Positions 33,987 through 42,780 are shown, numbered from the stretch's first letter. The stretch: DNA of 63,903 nucleotides from Planctomycetota bacterium (GCA_023150565.1 JAKLKR010000006.1:1-63903); one strand, 5' to 3'. Made by a program: numbers and translations. Notes: generated from the letters alone by a model not told the origin.

Positions 33987-34047
33987 CATGCAGCGGCGTG
34001 ACCCCGGCCTGGGTCGGCGGTGCGATCCCAGGTCAGGCCGCTGCATG
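33987..34047. promoter_or_regulatory. nested inverted repeat in a divergent promoter
   Basis: CATGCAGCGGC (33987-33997) is perfectly complementary to 34037-34047. Inside it TGACC (33999-34003) pairs with GGTCA (34031-34035) and TGGG (34010-34013) with CCCA (34027-34030), leaving a 13-nt loop. The whole forms a 61-nt stem-loop or cruciform about midway between the start codons at 33919 and 34114. It could be an operator for a dimeric regulator or a structured leader of the pseudopilin mRNA. Confidence 0.6.
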
Positions 34048-34113
34048 GCGCGGACATGCCTGGTCATGGCCGCCCCTGTCGCTGCGGGGTATGCTTCCCG
34101 GACGGGAACCGCC

Positions 34114-34746
34114 ATGGATCGCATCCGCCAGCGCCGCGCCTTCACCCTCATCGAACTGCTGGTGGTGATCGCCATCGTGGCCATCCTCGCCGGTCTGCTG
34201 CTGCCGGCGCTCGAGGCGGTGCGCAAGAGCGCCCATCAGGCCGCCTGCGGGTCGAACCTGCGCCAGATCTCGCTGGGCATCGTCAACTACACCGTCGACA
34301 ATCGGGGGTTCCTGCCCACCGCCTATTCCACCGTGTTGGGATCGCCCTGGTTCGACTGGTTCCAGGGGCCGGCCTACACCTACATCCAGGACCAGCCCGC
34401 GAAGGTCATGCCCTCGGCCGCGTGGTTCGCCGGCGACGGGATCATCGGCTGCAAGGCGCACTTCAAGGCCAACCGCTACTACAGCTATGCCATGAACCAG
34501 TCGATCACCGGGCACAACCCCGCCTCGGTTCCCAAGCGGTTGCAGGCGGTCACCTCCCCCGACCGCAAACCGCTGCTGATGGATGCCGGCAATGGCACCA
34601 TCATCGAATTCGGATCCCCGGCCTGGATGGGACCGGCCCTGCGCGGCGGATTCATCCACCGCGAGCGCGCCAACGCCGTCTTCTGCGACGGCCACGTCGA
34701 AGCGCGCGCCGCCAACGGCATCGCCCTGGCCGACTGCAATCCCTGA
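34114..34746 (+). CDS. pseudopilin-like protein (H-x9-DG)
   Basis: 210 residues starting MDRIRQRRA, then the prepilin signal [41 protein letters not shown] follows as adjoining motifs. The C-terminal motif is [17 protein letters not shown] (His-x9-Asp-Gly). The basic leader of nine residues fits a class III prepilin peptidase site before Phe. It is the first gene of the plus-strand operon with a large TIM-barrel protein, a beta-sandwich/amidotransferase-like protein and a GH130 enzyme. Only a weak ribosome site is visible. Role unknown. Confidence 0.85.
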   Translation: MDRIRQRRAFTLIELLVVIAIVAILAGLLLPALEAVRKSAHQAACGSNLRQISLGIVNYTVDNRGFLPTAYSTVLGSPWFDWFQGPAYTYIQDQPAKVMPSAAWFAGDGIIGCKAHFKANRYYSYAMNQSITGHNPASVPKRLQAVTSPDRKPLLMDAGNGTIIEFGSPAWMGPALRGGFIHRERANAVFCDGHVEARAANGIALADCNP

Positions 34747-34829
34747 GCCCGGACCGGATCTGGACTCCGTCCGCCCGCCGACCGCCGGACCGATCGCGCC
34801 GACATCCCTTTCCTGCTGAGGAGCCGCCG

Positions 34830-37800
34830 ATGATCCGTAGCAACCCATTCCGGACCGAGCGTCTGCGTTGGCTGACGCCCGTCTGGATGTCGTGCGCCGC
34901 CGGCCTGCTGCCGGCCGCCGACCTGGTGGTGCACAACCCCTTTCCCGAGGCGATGGCGGGGACCTTCGCCGTGCCGGCGGAGTCGCTCGGCGTGGGCGAT
35001 GGCGAGGTGCGCCTGGTACGCGGCGACAACGGCCAGGCGGTGCGCTGCCAGCGCAGCGAGGTCGATGGCCGCGATCTGGTCATCGGCGGCCTGGAGCTGC
35101 CCGGCCACGGGGGGGTGGTGCTGCGCGCGGAGGCGGATCCCGCCCATCACCGTGCGCAGTCCCTGCTCACCAGCGAGGATCCCCGGGTCCTGCGGGTCGG
35201 GACCCCGCTCTACGCCCTGGATCTTGATGCCGGGCAGGGCTACGGCCTGACCCGCATCGAGGACCGGGTGCGCCGCCTGGAGCAGCGCCTGACCGGCGGC
35301 CTGGACGCCATCGACGACGGCGAGCAGGACGCCTGGAACGGCCATCTGCCCAAGCCGCGCAGCATCCATCGCCAGCGCGAGGCGGCGGTCAGCGCCACCA
35401 TCCTCTACCAGGGCCCATGCGAGGCGGCGCTGCGCCTGTCCTGGCCGGCGGGGGGATCGACCACCGCCCTGGTGATGCGCTTCAACGCGGTCAATCGCCT
35501 GGTCGGCCAGGAGGTCGAACTCGCCCCCGGTCCGCGCGTCATCCAGGCCCGCTACCACCTCAACCTGGCCAACTTCAGCTCGAAGCGCGGCGAGGGCACC
35601 GTGTTGCCGCTCGACGAGCGCAACCCCCACCGCGCCATCGCCGCTCCCGGGCACGCCTTCCTGTGGAACCCGGAGCGGCGGCTCGGCCTCGGCCTGGTCG
35701 CGCCGGAGGGTGGCGGCCTGGCCTCCTTCACCTGGGAGATGCGCGGGGCGCGCGAAGGCCTGGGCGGGGACACCAACGACCTCATGCTGCACAGCCCCGG
35801 CCTGCGCGGCATGGCCGCTCCGCGGGCGGTGGCAGGACGATTCGCCCGGGTCGCGGGCGGCACCCCGCAGGAGGCCGCGCTGCTGGCCCCGGCCGCGGCC
35901 CGGCCGCGGGCGTTCAGCGCCTATCCCGGTCGTTCCCGGCCGGCGGCGGTCCTGCCGCCGCTGACGATGGCGGTGGTGGGGCGCGCGCAGCCGTTGGCGC
36001 TGACCTGCGACGAGTCCCTGGTCGGCCGGAGCGTGCGGCTCCAGGCCGGCGCCCAGGTGCTGTTCGCGGGCACGGTGCCCGCCGACCGCCGCCTGGCCGC
36101 GACCTGGACCCCGGCCGCCGACGGCCTGCAGGAGCTGGCGCTGGCCGAGGCTGCCGGCGAGCGCCTGGGCGACTGGATGGTGCCGGTGCGCAAGGCGGTG
36201 GAGATCATCGCACTGACGCCGACCCGGCTGGTGTTCAAGCCCGGCGAGGCCGAGACCGCGCGGGTGGTGCTGCGCAACCGCAGCGGGGCGCCGAGCGAGG
36301 TGGTGCTGCGCACCGCGCTCGCCACCGCCCTCGACCGCCAGGCCACCGCCGCTGATCAGACGGTGGCGCTGGCCCCGGACGAGGTGCGCGCGGTCGAGCT
36401 GGGCTGGTCGAGCGGCATGCTCAACGCCGGCGCCACCCTGCGCGTCGAGGCCGTGGTCGGCGGCCAGGTGGCGGATCGCGCCGAGGAGGTGTTCGCGCTT
36501 GCCGATTCGCACGTCAAGGTCGGCCAGTACGTGGCCACCAACCCGTGGTGCAACAACACCCCCGGCACCGACGACACCCTGATCAAGAACATGCGGAACA
36601 ACTACTTCTCGGCCTTCGAGTACTACTGCTGGACGCCCTGCCCGTTCACCGGCCTGACCCCGCCGGGCGACAGCTGGGTCCCGCACACCGAGAACATGTC
36701 GTTCGAGATCACCGTGCGGAAGGACTTCGTGCTGGGCATGGTGCGCAAGGCGCACGAGGCCGGACTGCAGGTATTCCCCTGGATGAACGGCGAGGTGGCC
36801 CTGCCCACCGGCCTCACCCGCCCCGAGCACTACCGCTACAGCGCCGGCGGACAGCCCATCCTCTACAGCGGCCAGGTGTGGAGCGGCAAGCGCTTCGCCA
36901 TCGCCTATTCCGCCTCGCCCTACAGCGAGCAGGCGTCGGCGGACTGGGGCCGCCGCCTGGCCGATTCGATCGACCTGTTCGGCTGGGATGGCTGCCGTTT
37001 CGACTGGGAGTTCACCCCCACCGTGGTCGGCGACCCGATGCGCGCCGGCGAGACCACCTGGTACAACTTCGAAGGCAAGAGCTCGCAGGAGCTGTTCCCA
37101 CAGCCCGACCGCCAGGGCACCGCCTACCTCAAGGCCTTCCGCAAGGCCGTCGCCGAGCGCCATCCCGGCTTCCGCTTCGGCACCAACAGCGGCATGTCGG
37201 ACGAGATGTGGGAGCGCCAGCCGGAGTACAGCGCCGAGTCGTCGCGCGACGCCTGGATGTGGTACGAGCACCTGATGGGCTACACCGCTAAGAACTCCGC
37301 CACCTGGACGCTGTGGGCCGACCGCCTGGTGTCCGCCTACCGCCGCACCCGCCCGCTGGGGGCCCAGGTCGGGGTGGGCTGGATGCGCGACTACCCGCCG
37401 GGCACGGTCAGCCACAAGCTGATGCACTTCGCGGTGCTGTTCTCGGGCTACAAGTGGATCGGCGCCTGGGACCGCCACGACCCGCTCGGCGAGGGCTGGA
37501 AATGCTGGCGCTACGCCATGCGCTTCGCGCAGTACTTCTATGGCAACGACTTCCTCTTCGTCGACCCGGCCCGCCTGGGCGGCGAGATCGCCATCCAGGG
37601 CGACGCCGGCGCGATGTGGCGGCCCTGGGTCACCGAACGGGTCGCGCCCGGCTCCCGCGAGGTGCTGATCGGGGTGCTCAACACCCCGCCCGACGCCTAC
37701 GTCAGCGAACGCCGGCCGCTGCCGGCGCCGCGCACCGGCCTCAAGGCCCGCATCGCCCTGCAGCCGGGCGAGCGCATCGCCTCCAGCCACCTGCTGGCGC

Positions 37801-37925
37801 CCGAGCCGATGCCCCTGGCCATCGCCCTGCCCGCGCCCGGCGCCGACGGCGTCATCGCCCTGCCGGCGATCCCCTGGGCCGCCGCCGTGCTGGTGCGCAT
37901 CGAGCGCCCGGCGGGTGGGAAGTGA
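34830..37925 (+). CDS. large secreted TIM-barrel protein, probable novel glycosidase
   Basis: 1031 residues. A short N-terminal hydrophobic segment (WMSCAAGLLPAA) suggests export. Beta-rich domains cover 30-420, Ig-like segments 430-560 (LVFKPGEAETARVVLRNRSG, shown in part), then a TIM barrel with GLQVFPWMNGEVALP and GWDGCRFDWEF, where Asp725 and Glu727 are the best catalytic candidates. EYSAESSRDAWMWYEHLMG and SHKLMHFAVLFSGYKWIGAW are highly aromatic later segments. I cannot place it in a named family; the barrel resembles GH13/GH36-like or GH66-like folds. GAGGAG 7 nt before ATG 34830 fixes the start. The stop overlaps a possible GTG start of the next gene. Confidence 0.6.
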   Translation: MIRSNPFRTERLRWLTPVWMSCAAGLLPAADLVVHNPFPEAMAGTFAVPAESLGVGDGEVRLVRGDNGQAVRCQRSEVDGRDLVIGGLELPGHGGVVLRAEADPAHHRAQSLLTSEDPRVLRVGTPLYALDLDAGQGYGLTRIEDRVRRLEQRLTGGLDAIDDGEQDAWNGHLPKPRSIHRQREAAVSATILYQGPCEAALRLSWPAGGSTTALVMRFNAVNRLVGQEVELAPGPRVIQARYHLNLANFSSKRGEGTVLPLDERNPHRAIAAPGHAFLWNPERRLGLGLVAPEGGGLASFTWEMRGAREGLGGDTNDLMLHSPGLRGMAAPRAVAGRFARVAGGTPQEAALLAPAAARPRAFSAYPGRSRPAAVLPPLTMAVVGRAQPLALTCDESLVGRSVRLQAGAQVLFAGTVPADRRLAATWTPAADGLQELALAEAAGERLGDWMVPVRKAVEIIALTPTRLVFKPGEAETARVVLRNRSGAPSEVVLRTALATALDRQATAADQTVALAPDEVRAVELGWSSGMLNAGATLRVEAVVGGQVADRAEEVFALADSHVKVGQYVATNPWCNNTPGTDDTLIKNMRNNYFSAFEYYCWTPCPFTGLTPPGDSWVPHTENMSFEITVRKDFVLGMVRKAHEAGLQVFPWMNGEVALPTGLTRPEHYRYSAGGQPILYSGQVWSGKRFAIAYSASPYSEQASADWGRRLADSIDLFGWDGCRFDWEFTPTVVGDPMRAGETTWYNFEGKSSQELFPQPDRQGTAYLKAFRKAVAERHPGFRFGTNSGMSDEMWERQPEYSAESSRDAWMWYEHLMGYTAKNSATWTLWADRLVSAYRRTRPLGAQVGVGWMRDYPPGTVSHKLMHFAVLFSGYKWIGAWDRHDPLGEGWKCWRYAMRFAQYFYGNDFLFVDPARLGGEIAIQGDAGAMWRPWVTERVAPGSREVLIGVLNTPPDAYVSERRPLPAPRTGLKARIALQPGERIASSHLLAPEPMPLAIALPAPGADGVIALPAIPWAAAVLVRIERPAGGK

Positions 37926-37927
37926 GC

Positions 37928-39319
37928 ATGCGCCGTGCATGCGCCGCCGCCCTGCTGGCCGCCTCCGCCCTGGCGTCGCCGGCCGCCGCCGCCGAGCAGG
38001 TCCTGCTGGCCCAGGACTTCGACAGCGTACCCGACGGCACCACCATCGACCGGCTGGGGTGGCGGGTGGTCGATCCCGCCGGCACCTGCCGCATGGAGGT
38101 GCGCGGCAAGGCCCTGCGCGTGACCTCGCTGACCGCCAAGGCCATGCAGGGCGGTTACGCCGAGATCCCGGTGCCGCTGTGCGTGCGCGGCCAGCTCGAT
38201 GCCGAGATCAGCAGCGACCACACGGTCCGCGACGGCGTCGGCCTCTACCTGGGCCTGTACAACATCACCACCTTCTGGCACGAGTACTGCGGCGACTGGC
38301 GGCGCTACTTCCCCGATCCGGTGGCGCGCCGGCAGATCGGTTTCAACCAGGAGCCGGTCGGCCACCGCGCGATCGTCAAATTCGCCAAGCGCACCGCCAA
38401 CCGCTACCGCATCATCTTCGACAAGTCGGCCGACCGGGTCGAATACTACCTCAACGACTTCGCGGATCCGGTCTATATCGACGGCGGGGTGCCGGTGTGG
38501 GGCCAGGCGGAGTTCCTGGGCGGCGTGCTGCGACTGGGCAGCTGGGGCAACAGCGGCCAGACCCTGTCATTCACCGTCGACAACCTGCGCCTGGTGTCGC
38601 TCGATGGCGATGGCGACGCCGCCGCGCCGCCGCCGGCGCGCGACCAGGTGATGGTGTTCAACGGCCTGTCCCAGGACCGCTATGCCGTGCGCCGCACGCT
38701 GGAGTCCGCCGGCATCCCGGCGGCGCGCATCCGCGACTACCACCTGCTGCACACCGGCGCGGCGCTGGGGGTCGAGAACAACTTCATCTCGTCGCGGCTG
38801 CCGGCCATGGCCGCCACCGCGCGCACCGCCACCTTCGTGTTCGCCGACTTCCCGGCCGGCCCGGGCCAGGTGGTGCCCGATTGCGTGCAGGAGGACATCC
38901 TCGCCAACGTGCGCCTAGGGGCGCGCCTGCTGATGCTGGGCGGGATGTGCTCGTTCGGCCGCGGCGGCTACGCCGCCGGACCCCTCGCCCCCGCCCTGCC
39001 GGTGCGCCTGGCCGGCACCTGGGACCTGGCCGGGCTGGCCCCGGCCCTGGCCATCGACCCGCCCCAGGGCCCGCTCGCCGCCCTGCCCTGGGCCGAGGGC
39101 CCGACGGTGTCCTACCTGCACACCCTCGCCCCGGCCCCGGAAGCGACGGTGGCGCTCACCGCCGGCGGCCGCCCGTTCCTGGTGCGGCGGGCGCTGGGCA
39201 AGGGCGAGGTGCTGGCCCTGCTCGGCACCGCCTGCGGACCCGATGAGGCGCCGGCCTTCTGGCGCTGGTCCGGCTGGCCGGCGCTGCTGGCGGAACTGGT
39301 GCGCCCGCCGGCGCCGTAG
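37928..39319 (+). CDS. secreted beta-sandwich protein with C-terminal amidotransferase-like domain
   Basis: 463 residues. A clear Sec signal peptide (1-22, ALASPAAAA) precedes a concanavalin/LamG-like beta-sandwich (25-215: VLLAQDFDSVPDGTTIDRLGW, given here in part as QDFDSVPDG, later SFTVDNLRLVSLDG). The C-terminal domain (about 240-460) is Rossmann-like (ALGVENNFISSRLPAM, TFVFADFPAG, ARLLMLGGMCSFGRGGY), resembling class I amidotransferase-like domains without an obvious catalytic triad. The protein at 40683-42002 has the same architecture and motifs, so this is a small family. A GTG at 37922 would overlap the upstream stop by 4 nt and is an alternative start. Function unknown. Confidence 0.65.
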   Translation: MRRACAAALLAASALASPAAAAEQVLLAQDFDSVPDGTTIDRLGWRVVDPAGTCRMEVRGKALRVTSLTAKAMQGGYAEIPVPLCVRGQLDAEISSDHTVRDGVGLYLGLYNITTFWHEYCGDWRRYFPDPVARRQIGFNQEPVGHRAIVKFAKRTANRYRIIFDKSADRVEYYLNDFADPVYIDGGVPVWGQAEFLGGVLRLGSWGNSGQTLSFTVDNLRLVSLDGDGDAAAPPPARDQVMVFNGLSQDRYAVRRTLESAGIPAARIRDYHLLHTGAALGVENNFISSRLPAMAATARTATFVFADFPAGPGQVVPDCVQEDILANVRLGARLLMLGGMCSFGRGGYAAGPLAPALPVRLAGTWDLAGLAPALAIDPPQGPLAALPWAEGPTVSYLHTLAPAPEATVALTAGGRPFLVRRALGKGEVLALLGTACGPDEAPAFWRWSGWPALLAELVRPPAP

Positions 39320-39343
39320 CCGCAAGGGAGGTGGATGGTCCTT

Positions 39344-39369
39344 CCCTGGGAGCGTCGACGCTCCCAGGG
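39344..39369. repeat. short perfect palindrome related to the dispersed element
   Basis: A 26-bp perfect palindrome whose half is CCCTGGGAGCGTC. The outer CCCTGGGAGC matches the outer arm of copy 2 of the dispersed element, so it looks like a deletion form lacking the GCCGGGC core. It lies 25 nt after the stop at 39319 and may end that transcript. The rest of the 217-nt gap to 39536 shows nothing else beyond the short dyad CAGGT-N6-ACCTG (39500-39515). Confidence 0.7.
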
Positions 39370-39536
39370 GCGCGTCAGCCTGTTCGTGCGATGCGCGCGA
39401 TCGCCATCGCTCCCGCCGGCACGCTGCTGCATGCGTTCCTCATGGCGGTTCATGGACCTCTCCCGGCACGAGGCGCACCATCACCCCACCGCTTAAGTCA
39501 GGTCCCTCGACCTGGCATCCACCAAGGAACCGTCCG

Positions 39537-40628
39537 ATGCACTTCAAGCGATACGCCGGAAACCCGATCCTGGGCCCCATGCCCGGATCTCCCTGGGGCG
39601 CCAACGAGGCGCGCAATCCCGGCGTGGTGTTCGATGGCAAGACTTTCCACATGGTCTTCACCGCGTCGTCCGGCGCCGGGGCCGACTGCCGGATTGCGCT
39701 CGGCTACGCCTCCAGCAGCGACGGCTTCCGCTTCGAGCGCCGGCCGCAGGTGTTCATCCCGCCCTCGTCGAACGAAGGGGCTTTCGACTGGGGCGATGCC
39801 GAGGACCCCCGCATCACCACCATCGACGGCCGCCACTACATCGCCTACGCCGGCCGCGCCGTGAACCAGGTCCGCGGCCTGGCGCAGGGGTACATCCCCA
39901 AAAACATCCCCAACCGCCACCCGACCTGGACCCAGGTGTTCCGGCGTGTCGGCCTGGCGGTGACCGACGATTTCCAGACTGTCGAGAAGCTGGGGCCGAT
40001 CACCAGCGAGTTCCTCTGCGATGCCAACGTCGCCCTGTTCCCCGAGCGGATCGGCGGCAGGTACGCCATGCTGCACCGCCCCACCCCGTTCCTGCCCGGC
40101 AACCACGGCTGCCAGTATTCCCCGGCCGGCATCTTCCTGGCTTTCTCGGGTAACCTCCTGAAGTGGTTCGACAACGACGACAACGCGGTCAACCGCGAGG
40201 TCCCCGACGACTATATGCTGATCCGGCCGGAGCAGCGCTGGGAGGAGCAGAAGGTCGGCGGGTCGGGGGTGCCGATCCGCACCGACGCCGGCTGGCTGAT
40301 GATGTACCACGCCAAGGACCGCGCGCACAAGTACCGCATCGGGCTGCTCCTGCTCGATCTCGAGGATCCGCTCAAGGTGCTGGCCAGGACCCCCGAGCCG
40401 GTGTTCGAGCCGGAGAGCGACTTCGAGAAGAGCGGCCGCTACAAGGGCGGCTGCGTGTTCCCCTGCGCCAACGTGGTGGTGGGCGACGAGGTGTTCATCT
40501 ATTACGGCGCCTCGGACGAGTTCATCGGCGTCGCGACCACCTCCCTGCGCGACATGCTGGCGTATGTGCAGCGCTTCCCGGTGAGGAACCAGGCGTTCTT
40601 CTACCGCGCACCCGGCGAGCGGAGCTGA
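39537..40628 (+). CDS. GH130-family beta-mannosidase/phosphorylase
   Basis: 363 residues forming a five-bladed beta-propeller of the GH130 type: NPGVVFDGKTFHMVF, WGDAEDPRITTIDG (Asp90 of EDPR is the family's expected catalytic acid), EFLCDANVALFPER, MYHAKDRAHKYRIG, and YYGASDEFIGVAT at the end. Known members phosphorolyse or hydrolyse beta-1,4-mannosides linked to glucose, mannose or GlcNAc. There is no signal peptide, so action on imported oligosaccharides is likely. AAGGAA 8 nt before ATG 39537 supports the start. It is the last gene of the plus-strand run and is closed by the stem-loop at 40649-40693. Confidence 0.9.
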   Translation: MHFKRYAGNPILGPMPGSPWGANEARNPGVVFDGKTFHMVFTASSGAGADCRIALGYASSSDGFRFERRPQVFIPPSSNEGAFDWGDAEDPRITTIDGRHYIAYAGRAVNQVRGLAQGYIPKNIPNRHPTWTQVFRRVGLAVTDDFQTVEKLGPITSEFLCDANVALFPERIGGRYAMLHRPTPFLPGNHGCQYSPAGIFLAFSGNLLKWFDNDDNAVNREVPDDYMLIRPEQRWEEQKVGGSGVPIRTDAGWLMMYHAKDRAHKYRIGLLLLDLEDPLKVLARTPEPVFEPESDFEKSGRYKGGCVFPCANVVVGDEVFIYYGASDEFIGVATTSLRDMLAYVQRFPVRNQAFFYRAPGERS

Positions 40629-40648
40629 CGCCGGCCCTCCGGCCCGGG

Positions 40649-40693
40649 CCGGCGAATAGCGGGGCGCAGTGCCAGCGCCCTGCTATTCGCCGG
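40649..40693. terminator. long stem-loop between convergent genes
   Basis: A 19-nt arm (40649-40667) is complementary to 40675-40693 with one mismatch; the loop is 7 nt. CCGGCGAATAGC is the outer part. It begins 20 nt after the GH130 stop and its right arm contains the stop codon (40683-40685) of the minus-strand gene, so one hairpin can end both transcripts. There is no T run. Confidence 0.75.
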
Positions 40694-42002
40694 AGGCTCC
40701 TTTGCGAACCATCGCGGTGGCGTAATCGATCCATCCGGGCTGGGCCCAGTAACCGGCGGAATCGGATCCGTAGGGCATGCCCAGGAACACCGTCGCCCGC
40801 CCGGCCCCCCGGCGCCAGGTCACCCACAGCGGCTGGCCACCTGCGGCGTCGATCACCTGGGCGCCGGCGCGCACCGGCAGGGCATGCCGCCAGGTCAGCA
40901 TGCCGCCAGGAAGGATCTCGATGCCTGGGGAGCGGACCACCGCCCAGGGATCGGCGACATCGACCGGCAGCAGTCCGGCGATGGGGGTGCCCGCCATCCC
41001 CCCCTTGTTCAAGGTGAACATGCCGCCCAGCACCACCAGATGCGCACCCTGTTCGACCGAGCGCGCCAGGGCGCGCAGCGAGATCGGCTGCAGGTTGTGG
41101 GTGTTCAGCGGGAAGTCGGCCATGATCAGGTGGCCGGGGATGCCCTGGACGGCGAGCGGTGGCAGGCGGTCGAGGCGGAAGACGTTCTCGACCCCCAGGG
41201 CGGGGGCGTTGTTGGTGACGACGTATTCGGTCACGGCGGTGGCGCCGAGCCGGCGGGCCAGCACCGCCGCCTGGCAGCGCCCGAAGGCGATGCCCTGGAA
41301 CACCTGCGCCCGCTCCGCCCGCACCGCGCCCGCGGTCGCGGCGCCGGCCGTCGCCCGGCCCAGCGACAGGCGGTGGACGCGGTGCAGGACCTTGCCCCGG
41401 GACAGGCCGTAGTTGCCGATGGTCAGGGTGGTGGCGGCGCCATCGGCGGGGAGCTTGAGGAACACGCCCTCCTCGGCGAAACATGGCGATTCCATGTCGT
41501 CGAGGTAGTATTCGACCAACCCATCGGCGGCCGGCGTGAACACCACCCGCAGGTCGCAGCGGGTGGCCCGGGGCAGGCGGTCGGTGATGACCGCCCATTT
41601 CCCGTCCCAGAGGCGCATCAGCTTGTGCGCACCATAGTTGTTGGACGAGATGCGCAGCCCGAGGTAGTCCAGGCAGAACGAGAAATTGTCGTGGCCCTGC
41701 TCGGCGCGGCCGAGGGTGGCGGACATGCGCAGGTCGGCATCCGCATAGGCCGGCACCGCGTGCGCGATCGTCGTGCCGCGGTAGGGCTTGAAGGCGAAAT
41801 CGGCGAGCAGGCTGCCTTCGTGCAGGCGCACCTCCGACACCCCGTCGTCGACCAGGGTGCGCCAGCCGGCCTCGGCCAGGCTGGTGGCGGGGAGGGTGGC
41901 GAAGTCCATGCTCCAGCCCGCGGGTGTTGCGGGCTCCGCCGTCTCGGCCAGAAACGGTAGGAGCAGAGCCAGGATCAACCCGGTGCGCGATCGGCGGATC
42001 AT
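40683..42002 (-). CDS. secreted beta-sandwich protein with C-terminal amidotransferase-like domain (paralogue)
   Basis: 439 residues. A signal peptide (MIRRSRTGLILALLLPFLAE) precedes a beta-sandwich (25-210, with GLRISSNNYGAHKLMRLWDG in the middle) and a Rossmann-like domain (235-435). The latter shares LGVEN, RLPPLA, IMADFPLN, VVLGGMFTLNKGGMAG and a C-terminal VFLGMPYGSD with the protein at 37928. No Cys-His-Glu amidotransferase triad is evident, so a structural or sugar-binding role is as likely as catalysis. Start ATG 42002 overlaps the pseudopilin stop (ATGA), which argues for coupled expression. Function unknown. Confidence 0.65.
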   Translation of the reverse strand: MIRRSRTGLILALLLPFLAETAEPATPAGWSMDFATLPATSLAEAGWRTLVDDGVSEVRLHEGSLLADFAFKPYRGTTIAHAVPAYADADLRMSATLGRAEQGHDNFSFCLDYLGLRISSNNYGAHKLMRLWDGKWAVITDRLPRATRCDLRVVFTPAADGLVEYYLDDMESPCFAEEGVFLKLPADGAATTLTIGNYGLSRGKVLHRVHRLSLGRATAGAATAGAVRAERAQVFQGIAFGRCQAAVLARRLGATAVTEYVVTNNAPALGVENVFRLDRLPPLAVQGIPGHLIMADFPLNTHNLQPISLRALARSVEQGAHLVVLGGMFTLNKGGMAGTPIAGLLPVDVADPWAVVRSPGIEILPGGMLTWRHALPVRAGAQVIDAAGGQPLWVTWRRGAGRATVFLGMPYGSDSAGYWAQPGWIDYATAMVRKGASGE

Positions 42003-42661
42003 CGCACCAACTCCGTCCACGAGATGGCGTTGGTGCGCGCCTCGACATGGCCATCCAGGAAGATGCAGTTGGCCCGGCCTCGGTGGATGAAGCCGCCGCG
42101 GAAGGTGGGGGCGAAGGTGGCGGTGCCGAAATCGAAGGTCCAGGGGGCGGCGGCATCCATGACGAACATCTTCTGGCTGGGCTGGTTCACCTGCGCCAGG
42201 GTGAAGTAGCCCCAGGACGGTTTCTGCCCGGCGATGGCGTTGTTCAGCGCGTAGCTGGCGAAGCGCATGCTGTAGAGGCCGGCAGGCATGATGAAGGTGA
42301 TGGGTTCATTGCCGTGTTCCGGGCAGCCGATGATGCCTTTGCCCTTGCAGAAGTCGGCATCGGGGATGCGGCTGTCGCCCACGTAGTCCCGCAGCGGGCC
42401 ACCTTGCCAGGATGAGCCGGCATTGTTGGCGAACGGCTGAGGCAGATAGGACTCATTGTCATTGGTGTAGAGCAGGATGCCCGCCAAGAGCTGGCGCTGG
42501 TTGCTGGCGCAGTTGGCCTGGCGCGCCGATCGCTGCACCAGGCTGATCGCCGGCATCAGCATGCCCGCCAGCAAGGCGACGATGGCGATGACCACCAGCA
42601 GTTCCATCAGGCTGAATCCGCCGCACGTCCTCTGCCTGAGTTGGATCGGGATGACCGTCAT
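41999..42661 (-). CDS. pseudopilin-like protein (H-x9-DG)
   Basis: 220 residues. The leader is longer than in the other copies (MTVIPIQLRQRTCGG) before [19 protein letters not shown], and the conserved Thr-Leu-Ile is Ser-Leu-Met. CASNQRQLLAGILLYTNDNE follows. The C-terminal IHRGRANCIFLDGHVEA carries His-x9-Asp-Gly. GGAGG lies 4 nt before ATG 42661. It is translationally coupled to the beta-sandwich/amidotransferase-like gene. Two dyads at 42723-42780 lie upstream and may be its operators. Confidence 0.85.
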   Translation of the reverse strand: MTVIPIQLRQRTCGGFSLMELLVVIAIVALLAGMLMPAISLVQRSARQANCASNQRQLLAGILLYTNDNESYLPQPFANNAGSSWQGGPLRDYVGDSRIPDADFCKGKGIIGCPEHGNEPITFIMPAGLYSMRFASYALNNAIAGQKPSWGYFTLAQVNQPSQKMFVMDAAAPWTFDFGTATFAPTFRGGFIHRGRANCIFLDGHVEARTNAISWTELVR

Positions 42662-42722
42662 GATGCCTCCGGCCGACAAGGGGATCCACCGCATAGGCAA
42701 CGCCACTGGCGCAGCCTCCGTC

Positions 42723-42780
42723 TGAGCGGAATCGCTCAAGCAAGCTTCCGGATGGATCGGGCGGCGAAACCGGCCCGATC
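42723..42780. promoter_or_regulatory. two candidate operator dyads upstream of a pseudopilin operon
   Basis: TGAGCG-GAAT-CGCTCA (42723-42738) is a perfect 6-4-6 dyad reminiscent of LacI-type half-sites. GATCGGGC (42755-42762) is perfectly repeated inverted at 42773-42780 with a 10-nt spacer. Both lie within 120 nt of the start at 42661. The remainder of the 255-nt gap 42662-42916 shows no gene. Confidence 0.45.

Noticed and set aside
34485-37940. 1151-codon open frame on the minus strand
   Set aside because: It mirrors the 34830-37925 gene; composition is typical shadow sequence and no domain or ribosome site supports it.
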